NCBI GenBank assembly: GCA_018715425.1
Contig: DVLR01000179.1
Location: 1 to 7,267 of the forward strand
Reading direction: 5' to 3'
Origin: Candidatus Merdenecus merdavium
Lineage (GTDB): Bacteria; Bacillota; Clostridia; Lachnospirales; Lachnospiraceae
Length of the DNA stretch: 7,267 nt
Shown: one piece after another, positions 1-6,430 of the stretch
Layout of the letters: each line of letters opens with the position of its first letter
Numbering within the stretch: the stretch's first letter is position 1
The notes under the pieces: model-generated
What the model was told of the DNA's origin: nothing
The model's input: only the letters and a program-made list of their open reading frames with translations
The model's database searches: none
Made by a program: the position numbers and the translations under genes

Positions 1-63
1 TAAATATAACTATGTCTCTATTATACCTTAAAACCATGATAATGCAAATATGGGAGAAATATC

Positions 64-92
64 TTGTTACCATAAAGAAAATATGATAAACT
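64..92 (+). promoter_or_regulatory. Candidate promoter for the small membrane protein gene
   Basis: TTGTTA at 64-69 resembles a -35 box. It is followed after 17 bp by TAAACT at 87-92, which carries a TG one base upstream (extended -10 form). Transcription would start near 99 and give a leader of about 60 nt before the ATG at 162. A second TATAAT at 104-109 has no -35 match at normal spacing. Both are motif matches in AT-rich DNA, so support is weak. Confidence 0.35.
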
Positions 93-161
93 CGGCATAA
101 CAATATAATTTTAAACTGGCTTATTGTAATCATTAAGAATGAGGAAATTGGAGGGAGTAAC

Positions 162-476
162 ATGGCAGATATAACGAAAATTAAATCAAGAGCAAAAACA
201 GGAATTGTATTAGCTATTTTAATAGTTGTAGGAATTATCATATGGTATTTTTTTGGTACCCAAGCAGGATCACGTTCGCGAAAGACATTGCAAAGCAGTG
301 TTACTGGAATGGAAAGAACGGTAACAGTTTATGATATTAATGGTGAGATAATCAAAGAGTATAAAGGAAAATTCGATGTACAATACGATGAAAGCCGTAT
401 TTTATTTGATGATGAAGAGGGAAAGAGACATGTGATTTATTATACAACAGGAACCGTGATTATTGATGAAAACTAA
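162..476 (+). CDS. Small membrane-anchored protein of unknown function
   Basis: This 104-residue protein is not recognised as a named family. The N-terminus is basic (K6, K8, R10, K12), followed by one strongly hydrophobic helix at about residues 14-31 and a short basic linker (R37 to K41). The C-terminal half, about residues 50-104, is polar and rich in V, I, Y and T in alternating runs, suggesting a small beta-sheet domain. The helix is not followed by an obvious cleavage site, so a single-pass anchored protein is more likely than a secreted one. Topology is uncertain because both sides of the helix are basic. The ATG start is supported by GGAGGG at 150-155 with 6-nt spacing. The gene is transcribed on its own, convergent with the minus-strand operon and separated from it by a terminator. 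Nothing in the sequence links it to the sugar operon. The coding call is good; the function is unknown. Confidence 0.8.
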   Translation: MADITKIKSRAKTGIVLAILIVVGIIIWYFFGTQAGSRSRKTLQSSVTGMERTVTVYDINGEIIKEYKGKFDVQYDESRILFDDEEGKRHVIYYTTGTVIIDEN

Positions 477-518
477 GAAAGTCTGATTTCACAAGATAGA
501 TACAACAAAAATACATAT

Positions 519-553
519 AACCATGAGAAAGCCGTTATGAATTTCTTATAGTT
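519..553 (+). other. AU-rich imperfect hairpin, 3' of the small membrane protein gene
   Basis: Bases 519-530 can pair with 542-553, giving 11 of 12 pairs with one C-A mismatch and one G-U pair, around an 11-nt loop. No T-run follows, so it does not look like a standard terminator. It may be part of the 3' untranslated region of the upstream gene, or chance pairing in AT-rich DNA. Confidence 0.25.
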
Positions 554-567
554 GGCAAGTAGAGAAA

Positions 568-622
568 GAAAAGCTTATGAGGAGCACTCAAGGATATCAC
601 CATCCCTTCTCATAAGCTTTTC
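568..622. terminator. Strong, probably bidirectional rho-independent terminator
   Basis: A perfect 14-bp inverted repeat (GAAAAGCTTATGAG at 568-581, its complement at 609-622) can extend by three more pairs, one of them G-U, to 584/606, leaving a loop of about 21 nt. On the minus strand the stem runs into TTTTCTTTCTCT. It starts 7 bp beyond the stop codon of the BKACE gene, so it should end the five-gene operon. On the plus strand the stem ends in CTTTTC and then a T/A-rich stretch, so it may also stop transcripts from the small gene ending at 476. Confidence 0.8.
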
Positions 623-628
623 ATATTC

Positions 629-1426
629 TTAAATTCCCAGGATTTTTCTAGCTTCTTTTGGTGTGGCAGTTTCAAAATCCATTGCTTGCACTAGATGTGC
701 GAGTCTTTCCACCAATTCATAATTATATTCTGCTGTTTTATTTTCTGATAAGTATGGGCTATCTTCAAAACCGATCCGTACAATAGAAGCCCCCATAGCG
801 ATTGCAGCTGCAAGAAAGCTCCAATTATCTCGGCCAAAATGAGTAACACCCCATAAGGCACCTTCTGGTACAAAAGAACGGAATGCAGTAAGGCTCTCTA
901 TAGTAGGTTGCATTCCACCTTTATGTCCAAAAACAAGATTAAAAATAAGGGGTTCTCGATAATCTACTTCTTGCTTAGTAGACATAATATTGTTGATCAT
1001 ACCGATATCAAAGACTTCAATTTCTGGTATGATTCCATGATCGTAAACTTTTTGTGCACAGAAGCGGATATCCTCAAAAGAATTGATATACACCAATTCT
1101 CCAAGATTGGTAGTACCACCATTTAAAGAGGCACTTTCGGCTCTATGGTATTCTAGAGGAGCGCAACGTTCCACAATATTCATCTGAGAAACACCACCTG
1201 TTGATACCTGCACCACAACATCTGTTTTCTCTTTGATTTTATTAAAACATTCTTCTATAAAAGTAGTATCTGAGGTCAGCTCACCCTTTGGAGTCCGACT
1301 ATGTAAATGGCACATAGCTGCACCAGCCTTTACACTTTTTAAGATATCCATTGCGAGTTCGTCGGAGTTTACCAAGATTCCTCCTGAAACAGGTGCAACA
1401 GAGATAATGACTTTACGTTTCCTCAT
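629..1426 (-). CDS. BKACE-family beta-keto acid cleavage enzyme (DUF849, Kce-like)
   Basis: The 265-residue protein belongs to the BKACE/DUF849 family. These metal-dependent TIM-barrel enzymes convert a beta-keto acid and acetyl-CoA into acetoacetate and a new acyl-CoA; the founding member is 3-keto-5-aminohexanoate cleavage enzyme (Kce) of lysine fermentation. The zinc-ligand motif HLH is at H40 and H42. A Glu at E137 lies in the conserved PEIEVFD segment. GGM is at 170-172. The C-terminal RIGFED segment carries R217, the third metal ligand E221 and the catalytic-type D222. The end (ATPKEARKILG) is also typical. All key residues expected from Kce are present, so it should be active. The substrate cannot be read from the sequence, and no lysine-fermentation genes are nearby. 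The start at 1426 is firm: AGGAGGT lies at 1434-1440, 7 nt upstream. The first 14 bp overlap the end of the kinase gene, indicating translational coupling. It is the last gene of the operon. Family call is sure; the kce name is not justified. Confidence 0.92.
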   Translation of the reverse strand: MRKRKVIISVAPVSGGILVNSDELAMDILKSVKAGAAMCHLHSRTPKGELTSDTTFIEECFNKIKEKTDVVVQVSTGGVSQMNIVERCAPLEYHRAESASLNGGTTNLGELVYINSFEDIRFCAQKVYDHGIIPEIEVFDIGMINNIMSTKQEVDYREPLIFNLVFGHKGGMQPTIESLTAFRSFVPEGALWGVTHFGRDNWSFLAAAIAMGASIVRIGFEDSPYLSENKTAEYNYELVERLAHLVQAMDFETATPKEARKILGI

Positions 1427-2864
1427 GAAAATGACCTCCTAAAATTAAAGACTCAACTATTTCTCTTAACGTGGTTGATGTTCCTACATTTCCTGGAAAG
1501 ATAATGTATGGCATATTTGGAAATTTACTTTCGGATCCAGTGAGCCATACAGGAATACCTGGTTTTACTTGCCCTAATACTAAGGCCTTTTTTACATGTA
1601 ATCCAATGGTTCCTACATCGCTTGAAGTGATTCCACCTTTAGCCAGAATAAAAGATGGTTTTACGTGGAGCATAGAAACAATAGAAGTTAAAGACTCTGA
1701 TATTTTAACGGATAAAGAGAGTAATTCTTCTTCTAAAAAGTCTTTCGGTGCAAGTAACTTGCGACTTGTATAAATCAAAACAGTTTTTCCGCTTTGTATA
1801 TGTTTTTCCGCTTGTGTTAGAACTTCTTTCGCCGCAGATTCTAACCCACCTTCTTTGAAGTATGAATTCACATTAAATTCAAGTAATTCTAAAGGAGTAT
1901 GGGATTCTAATAAAGCCTTAAATTGTTCTGTTGTCTTTTTCACATGAGATCCAATGATAATTAGCCCACCATTTGTAGTTCCTTTTGCGATTAACTCCCT
2001 TCCTTTCAGGAATGGTTTATCAGAAATATTACCAATCACTTTAGGAAGAGCAGCGGCACATCTTGCCATGTAATGCTTCCCTTTCTTCATTGCACGTATC
2101 CAGCATATGGTAAAAACTTTTAAGTCTGTATAAGTAATGGCATTTACAACTACTTTTTGAAACTGTTCCATTTGAAGTAATTTCATCGTGATAGGATCAA
2201 AGGATAGGCTGCGTAGTTCTTCTAAAGAAATAACGACACAGGATTCTTTTGTATAGTTTCCCTTACTTTTTTCTTCTATATATTCTGTTAAATCAGAGGA
2301 TTGAAAAGAAAAGGTCTGATCTCTAGCAAACTCAGTATTTCCTGAAGGAGTTAAGTGCTCCCCTTCTTTTACGTAGTGAATGTTATGAAAAGTATAGCGT
2401 CCTCCTTCTGGGAAAAAAGGACAAAAAACTTCGCCGTTAAATGAATAAGGAAGGTTCCTTTCTAAGGTTTCTTTTAAGGTATCCGTTTCTAAGGGATAAT
2501 GTCCTCTTAAGGTACTATCACCACGAGAGAGGAGAAGAAAGGTTTGGTTTTGTTCTTTTGAAACCTGACAAAGTCTTTCTGCAATTTCAGTATGTACCTT
2601 GACGGTTTCAGATTCAGATAGGCTTCTGGAATTAGTCAGAATAAAAAACATTTGGTTCTCTTCTTTAAAAGCGTGGGTTAAAGTATCTTTTTCCCAATCT
2701 GTATAGACGTAGACACCGAAAACAGTTTGGACACCCGTCGGATCATCATCTAATACAACGATCTTTGGAGAAAAATCAAAGAGTTCTTCTGTAAGAAGAT
2801 TGTTTACCTTTACGGAATCTATTTCTGGATAAGATTCCAATAAACTTATAGACTGTACATCCAT
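1413..2864 (-). CDS. Four-carbon acid sugar kinase family protein (DUF1537)
   Basis: The 483-residue protein is a full-length DUF1537 kinase. Characterised members use ATP to phosphorylate D-threonate, L-threonate, D-erythronate or 3-oxo-tetronate (DtnK, LtnK, OtnK types). The N-terminal substrate-binding domain starts with LDDDPTGVQT (38-47) and contains SRGDSTLRGHYPLE (113-126) and FPEGGRYTFHNIHYV (151-165). A conserved NAITYTDL lies at 241-248. The C-terminal nucleotide-binding domain has GSHVKKTTEQ (305-314), the Gly-rich AKGGITSSDVGT (408-419) and FPGNVGT (456-462). Length and motifs are normal, so it is probably active. RBS AAAGGA lies at 2871-2876, 6 nt from the ATG. The gene starts 26 bp after the GntR gene and its last 14 bp overlap the BKACE gene. 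The usual partners of this family (PdxA2, OtnC-like class II aldolase, tetronate dehydrogenase) are not in the window, so exact substrate and gene name stay open. Confidence 0.93.
   Translation of the reverse strand: MDVQSISLLESYPEIDSVKVNNLLTEELFDFSPKIVVLDDDPTGVQTVFGVYVYTDWEKDTLTHAFKEENQMFFILTNSRSLSESETVKVHTEIAERLCQVSKEQNQTFLLLSRGDSTLRGHYPLETDTLKETLERNLPYSFNGEVFCPFFPEGGRYTFHNIHYVKEGEHLTPSGNTEFARDQTFSFQSSDLTEYIEEKSKGNYTKESCVVISLEELRSLSFDPITMKLLQMEQFQKVVVNAITYTDLKVFTICWIRAMKKGKHYMARCAAALPKVIGNISDKPFLKGRELIAKGTTNGGLIIIGSHVKKTTEQFKALLESHTPLELLEFNVNSYFKEGGLESAAKEVLTQAEKHIQSGKTVLIYTSRKLLAPKDFLEEELLSLSVKISESLTSIVSMLHVKPSFILAKGGITSSDVGTIGLHVKKALVLGQVKPGIPVWLTGSESKFPNMPYIIFPGNVGTSTTLREIVESLILGGHFHEET
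1434..1440 (-). promoter_or_regulatory. Ribosome binding site of the BKACE gene, inside the kinase gene
   Basis: AGGAGGT on the minus strand matches the anti-Shine-Dalgarno core perfectly and stands 7 nt before the ATG at 1426. It lies within the last codons of the kinase gene, upstream of its stop at 1413-1415. The overlapping start is therefore real, and the cleavage enzyme can be translated strongly when ribosomes finish the kinase. Confidence 0.85.
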
Positions 2865-2890
2865 ATGAATTCCTTTCTTCTAGAAAAGGG

Positions 2891-3610
2891 CTAGACCACC
2901 TGTTTCCAGAATTTATAATGATTGTTTAAAACCTCATCTATTTCATCTAATTGTTTTGTTTCTATAATGGTTATGAGTTTTTGGTGCAGTTGTATAAATG
3001 CTTCTTTTTCATCACCATCTAAGATGATCTTTAAGGCATGATCTCTAGATGGATGAGTAATACGATCTACATAAGAATACATAGAAAAAAGCATATCGTT
3101 TTTGGTAAATGATGTGATTTCGCTATGAAAATTCACATCAGCTTGAAAGAGTGCATCAAAATCTAAGAAAGCATCTGATAATAGTTTTTTCATGGTATCC
3201 AAATGTTTATATAATCGCTGTATTTGTTCAGGTGAAACTGTATGGATAACGGAATGGAGAATACCTGTATCCAATACTTTTCTTAAGGTGATGATATCAT
3301 CTGCAAAATTCCCTTGTAGCAAGATTCCGTAAAGCATAGGATCTAGCATTTTGTGAGAGTATTTATCATTGACAAAAGTACCTTCTGCACGCTTGATATA
3401 GAGAATACCGTAAGCACATAATATTTTTATAGCCTCTCTAACAGAGTTACGACCTACCTGAAAAGCTTGGCATAAATCTGGTTCCGTTGGTAATTTATCT
3501 CCTGGTTTTAAATCTCCAGAAATAATTTTATCCGTAATTTGTTTTACAATACGGTCTACTACATTTTCTGTTCCTATGGACGTTGAAAATACATTCTTCT
3601 TTTCTGCCAT
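2891..3610 (-). CDS. GntR-family transcriptional regulator, FadR subfamily with FCD domain
   Basis: The 239-residue protein has the two parts of a FadR-type GntR regulator. An N-terminal winged helix-turn-helix spans about residues 18-80, including GDLKPGDKLPTE (32-43), the recognition helix around GRNSVREAIKIL (53-64) and the wing EGTFV (76-80). An all-helical FCD ligand domain covers about 105-235. The FCD metal site appears complete: D158 and H162 in DVNFH, then H209 and H231. Such metal-containing FCD domains usually bind small carboxylates or sugar acids, which fits an acid-sugar operon. It sits inside the operon, 63 bp after the GH127 gene and 26 bp before the kinase. The start is supported by AAAGGA at 3619-3624, 8 nt upstream. 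The most likely role is repressor of this operon, released by a pathway acid; repression and effector are inferences. Possible operators are the dyad at 6430-6466 and the palindrome at 3634-3643. Confidence 0.92.
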   Translation of the reverse strand: MAEKKNVFSTSIGTENVVDRIVKQITDKIISGDLKPGDKLPTEPDLCQAFQVGRNSVREAIKILCAYGILYIKRAEGTFVNDKYSHKMLDPMLYGILLQGNFADDIITLRKVLDTGILHSVIHTVSPEQIQRLYKHLDTMKKLLSDAFLDFDALFQADVNFHSEITSFTKNDMLFSMYSYVDRITHPSRDHALKIILDGDEKEAFIQLHQKLITIIETKQLDEIDEVLNNHYKFWKQVV

Positions 3611-3633
3611 GTTCTTTTTCCTTTCTTGCGTAC

Positions 3634-3643
3634 CGTTATAACG
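3634..3643. promoter_or_regulatory. Perfect 10-bp palindrome upstream of the GntR gene (possible operator)
   Basis: CGTTATAACG is a perfect palindrome. It is in the 63-bp gap between the GH127 stop and the GntR start, 23 bp upstream of the regulator's ATG on the minus strand. An autoregulatory operator or internal promoter site is possible. It shares no clear half-site with the dyad at 6430-6466, so both may not bind the same protein. Confidence 0.3.
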
Positions 3644-3673
3644 TGCGGACCACTTTGTAGACGTCCATGATTC

Positions 3674-5665
3674 TTATATTTTATAAAGGACTGGCATCCA
3701 GATTCTCATTTCTCCTATTCCACGATTATCCCAAGCAAAATATGGGATCATTTGAATCTCTGTTTTCTGTAATCCTTGATACCTCAACGGTTGATATAGA
3801 GCATTAGGGTTATGGTTTTCATCACGAGTCATATAATAAGCCTGAGATTTTAGTGCTATTACAGTACGACCTTTTATGTTAAGAGTTACAGGCGTAAATG
3901 TTGCATCTGGATCCATGAGCAAGTCGTCTAAGGTATCCAAAGAACTATCTGGACTTTCCATACAGTATACCAATGGACCGCGTTCCACAGCAACCTGATT
4001 GTTGTTTTCTTCAACCAAAGGATGTGAAATAGTATAATGTGCAGTCATATCAAAATCAACTTCGATGATACAGTTCTCGGTTATGGTAACTGGTAAGTAG
4101 GAAGAGGCGTGATCACTTGTTACTTCTACAACCGAGTTTGGAGAAGTAATCTTTCCTTTTTCTACCCATCCTGGTATGCGTAATTGCAGTTGAAATTCTC
4201 CACCCTTAACGTGGTCAATGGTAAATCTTATCTTTCCATCATAAGGATAATGGGTTTCTTGTGTTAGTTCAAATGTTATTTCATGAGATAAGGACTTCTC
4301 CCCTGTCTTTGTGGAAGAATTAGGTAGTGAGATAGTGGCTTTATTGGCTCCATACATACCGATCCAAAGGTTATTAGGAGAGACGGTATAGGCGTATTCA
4401 CTGGACTGTGAAAGGATTCTTGCAAGATTTGGAGGACAGCAATAGCTTAAAATATACTCACTTCTAGTAAGGGGCCAGACCAATTCGTATGGAAGTTTCT
4501 TTGCTCTACGAAGCATATTTTCGTAGAAGTATTTGGTTCCGTCTAAACTAACAGCAGCAAGGTTAACATTCAACATGGTGCGTTCTATTAAATCAAAGTA
4601 TTCCGCCTTGGGATCTAACTGGAACATACGATAAGCCCACATAACAGAACCGATAGATGCACAAGTTTCATTATAAGCAGTGACATTTGGTAGTTGATAC
4701 TCATAACCATAAGCTTGATGAACCAGCTGGTGAACAAAAAAGTTTCCATAAGGGGAAGCCCCATTATAAAGAGCGCCACAGCCACCTGTGATATAAATTT
4801 TTTCATGGATGAGATTATTCCAAACCTTATGTAAAACCTGAAGATATTCTTCCTTTCCTGTTTCCAGGTATAGATCTGCCACTCCAGCATATAAGTAATT
4901 GGCACGTACAGCATGACCAATGATTTTATCGTGGTCCTTTAATGCAAGACGATCTTGATTATCATCCAAACCATCTTTTACAGAATCTCTCAATGAAATA
5001 GCAAGGATTGCAAGTTTCAGATATTTTTCATTCTTAACAGTGCGATAAAGTTCTATGAGCCCCATATAGTGAGAAGGACAAACAGCTGTCTGAACTTCAT
5101 CAGTCTTAGCACTTTCTTCATAAAGATGTTCTAGATATTCAGCTGCTTTTATGGCAATAGATAAGAAATGATCCTTATCAGTCACGCGTTTGTGTAAACA
5201 AGCAGCGGTAAATAGATGTCCAAAGTTATAAACCTCAAAATCGTTGATATCTCCAAGTCGAGATACTCCGTTATGTTCCATTTCTCCAATGATCTGTTTT
5301 GTAGATATATATCCATCAGAACGTTGTGCTCTTCCTATTAATCCAATATAGTTATCTAACTGATCTAAAAGTTGTTGGTCTGCTGTTTTTCCAGCGCTGT
5401 ATAGGGCTGATTCCATCCATTTATAAAAATCACCATCTCCAAAAACAGTCCCGTCAAAGGAGCCTGTAGATTCCCCAGCGCAGATTTTAAAATTTTCCAA
5501 AACATGACTGATCTCTTTCGATTCAAACATCTTTTGTAAATGAGGAACTGTATTTTTTGTGTTGGATTCTACCACATCTGCCCAAAAGCCATCTGTCCAG
5601 CTAACACTATTCCAAGATAGGGGAGATACCTTAGCATAAGGTGAGTTTTTTGTATTTGTTAACAT
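3674..5665 (-). CDS. GH127/DUF1680-family glycoside hydrolase (beta-L-arabinofuranosidase-like), intracellular
   Basis: The 663-residue protein is a full-length DUF1680 enzyme. Known members include the cysteine-dependent beta-L-arabinofuranosidase HypBA1 and an aceric-acid hydrolase, so the substrate is not certain. The (alpha/alpha)6-barrel part has RAQRSDGYIST (112-122), NFGHLFTAACLH (147-158) and GHAVRANYLYAG (250-261). The zinc-cysteine centre is intact: E333 and C335 in YNETCASIG, and C409-C410 in YCCPPN, where C409 matches the HypBA1 nucleophile. The position 16 residues before E333, which is the acid/base Glu322 in HypBA1, is Q317 here. The C-terminal beta domains follow from about residue 430. 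There is no signal peptide, so it acts in the cytoplasm on imported sugar. The ATG at 5665 was chosen because GGAGGA lies at 5673-5678 with 7-nt spacing; an in-frame TTG at 5680 would overlap that site. The gene is 58 bp after the racemase-family gene. Family call is firm. Confidence 0.92.
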   Translation of the reverse strand: MLTNTKNSPYAKVSPLSWNSVSWTDGFWADVVESNTKNTVPHLQKMFESKEISHVLENFKICAGESTGSFDGTVFGDGDFYKWMESALYSAGKTADQQLLDQLDNYIGLIGRAQRSDGYISTKQIIGEMEHNGVSRLGDINDFEVYNFGHLFTAACLHKRVTDKDHFLSIAIKAAEYLEHLYEESAKTDEVQTAVCPSHYMGLIELYRTVKNEKYLKLAILAISLRDSVKDGLDDNQDRLALKDHDKIIGHAVRANYLYAGVADLYLETGKEEYLQVLHKVWNNLIHEKIYITGGCGALYNGASPYGNFFVHQLVHQAYGYEYQLPNVTAYNETCASIGSVMWAYRMFQLDPKAEYFDLIERTMLNVNLAAVSLDGTKYFYENMLRRAKKLPYELVWPLTRSEYILSYCCPPNLARILSQSSEYAYTVSPNNLWIGMYGANKATISLPNSSTKTGEKSLSHEITFELTQETHYPYDGKIRFTIDHVKGGEFQLQLRIPGWVEKGKITSPNSVVEVTSDHASSYLPVTITENCIIEVDFDMTAHYTISHPLVEENNNQVAVERGPLVYCMESPDSSLDTLDDLLMDPDATFTPVTLNIKGRTVIALKSQAYYMTRDENHNPNALYQPLRYQGLQKTEIQMIPYFAWDNRGIGEMRIWMPVLYKI

Positions 5666-5672
5666 GATGTAT

Positions 5673-5678
5673 TCCTCC
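5673..5678 (-). promoter_or_regulatory. Ribosome binding site that sets the GH127 start
   Basis: GGAGGA on the minus strand ends 7 nt before the ATG at 5665. The upstream in-frame TTG at 5680-5678 runs into this same site, so the five extra residues it would add are the translated RBS and not protein. Confidence 0.85.
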
Positions 5679-5723
5679 AATTCTGGGTAAAAATAATTAT
5701 AATGCAGTAAAGTGTATGAAAGA

Positions 5724-6395
5724 TTAGATCAATCCTTTTTCTTTTAATGCATTTTTTAGTGCCATAGCACCAAAGCGTGGACTTGATAAAACGGGAATTC
5801 CAATGATTTCCTCTAAATATTCTTCACAGTAGGCCATAGATCCCTGACAAAGTAAAAGAACATCAATATCATCTTTTATTTCCTTCGCATGTTCTAAAAG
5901 CAAAGAACGAAATAGATCTTGATCTAATCCAAAAGCACCATCTACTAGAGAATCTACCAATTCTACTTTTTTATTTAGTTCTCTTGATACACGTTTTAAT
6001 GTATTTTTTGTAGGTTCTAATGTGGTAGGAAGGGTTGCCATAACACCAATACGGACTCCGCATCGGACAGCTTCTCTACACATTTCTTCATCAATTCTCA
6101 CAATGGGTACACCAATATATTTACCAATATCTTGTGCACAATCGGCAACTTCTCCTACCGATGAACAAATGTTTAGTATAGCATCGGCTCCATCTTTTGC
6201 TGCTTCCATAAACATGGATATCAGTCTTGCAGCTGGAGCAGTTGTTACGTATCCGTGTTTACGAATCTCGTCTAAAATACTGGAATCCTCATAACTGATC
6301 AATTCTATTTGCTTGCCTAGTTGTTTGATAACTTCTTGATGAACAAGCTCTATTAATTCTGGGGTAGTACTAGTATAAACTAAACCAATTTTCAT
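5724..6395 (-). CDS. Asp/Glu/hydantoin racemase superfamily protein
   Basis: The 223-residue protein belongs to the aspartate/glutamate/hydantoin racemase superfamily. These cofactor-independent enzymes use two cysteines as acid and base across a pseudo-symmetric pair of domains; relatives include maleate isomerase and arylmalonate decarboxylase. Both cysteines are visible: C77 in NICSS in the first half and C183 in LLCQGSM in the second. The N-terminus (MKIGLVYTST) begins directly with the first beta strand. PRFGAMAL lies near the C-terminus (206-213). With both cysteines, racemisation or epimerisation is more likely than decarboxylation, but the substrate is unknown; amino acid, hydantoin and hydroxy/oxo acid substrates are all possible. 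The start at 6395 is set by AGGAGGA at 6404-6410, 8 nt upstream. A longer frame reaching 6512 would add 39 hydrophobic residues unlike the family. It is the first gene of the operon. Confidence 0.88.
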   Translation of the reverse strand: MKIGLVYTSTTPELIELVHQEVIKQLGKQIELISYEDSSILDEIRKHGYVTTAPAARLISMFMEAAKDGADAILNICSSVGEVADCAQDIGKYIGVPIVRIDEEMCREAVRCGVRIGVMATLPTTLEPTKNTLKRVSRELNKKVELVDSLVDGAFGLDQDLFRSLLLEHAKEIKDDIDVLLLCQGSMAYCEEYLEEIIGIPVLSSPRFGAMALKNALKEKGLI

Positions 6396-6403
6396 TTTCG
6401 CTA

Positions 6404-6410
6404 TCCTCCT
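6404..6410 (-). promoter_or_regulatory. Ribosome binding site that sets the racemase-family start
   Basis: AGGAGGA on the minus strand is a near-perfect Shine-Dalgarno site 8 nt before the ATG at 6395. It rules out the upstream ATG codons of the same open frame, which would place this site inside the coding region. Confidence 0.88.
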
Positions 6411-6421
6411 AAAATCTTTTA

Positions 6422-6430
6422 TGATATAAT
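6422..6430 (+). promoter_or_regulatory. Extended -10 promoter element facing the sensor gene
   Basis: TGATATAAT has the TGn extension plus a perfect TATAAT at 6425-6430. No good -35 box is visible at 16-18 bp, which is tolerated by extended -10 promoters. Transcription would begin near 6437 and give a leader of about 120 nt to the ATG at 6557. The site lies only about 30 bp from the start of the divergent operon gene. Confidence 0.4.

Noticed and set aside
908..1126. Plus-strand open frame of 72 codons
   Set aside because: It lies wholly opposite the BKACE gene, has no recognisable domain and is a shadow frame.
1233..1442. Plus-strand open frame of 69 codons
   Set aside because: Antisense to the start of the BKACE gene and the kinase end; the composition is a mirror of the real genes.
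1471..1773. Plus-strand open frame of 100 codons
   Set aside because: Antisense to the conserved C-terminal domain of the DUF1537 kinase.
4615..4920. Second minus-strand frame inside the GH127 gene
   Set aside because: It overlaps well-conserved GH127 sequence in another frame; the Met and Ile rich content is typical of a shadow frame.
5666..5680. TTG start giving five extra residues on the GH127 protein
   Set aside because: Those codons are the GGAGGA ribosome binding site of the ATG at 5665.
5696..5701. TATAAT on the minus strand between the racemase-family and GH127 genes
   Set aside because: There is no -35 box at suitable spacing and no TG extension; AT-rich gaps often contain this by chance.
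6022..6294. Plus-strand open frame of 90 codons
   Set aside because: Antisense to the racemase-family gene, with no RBS or family signal.
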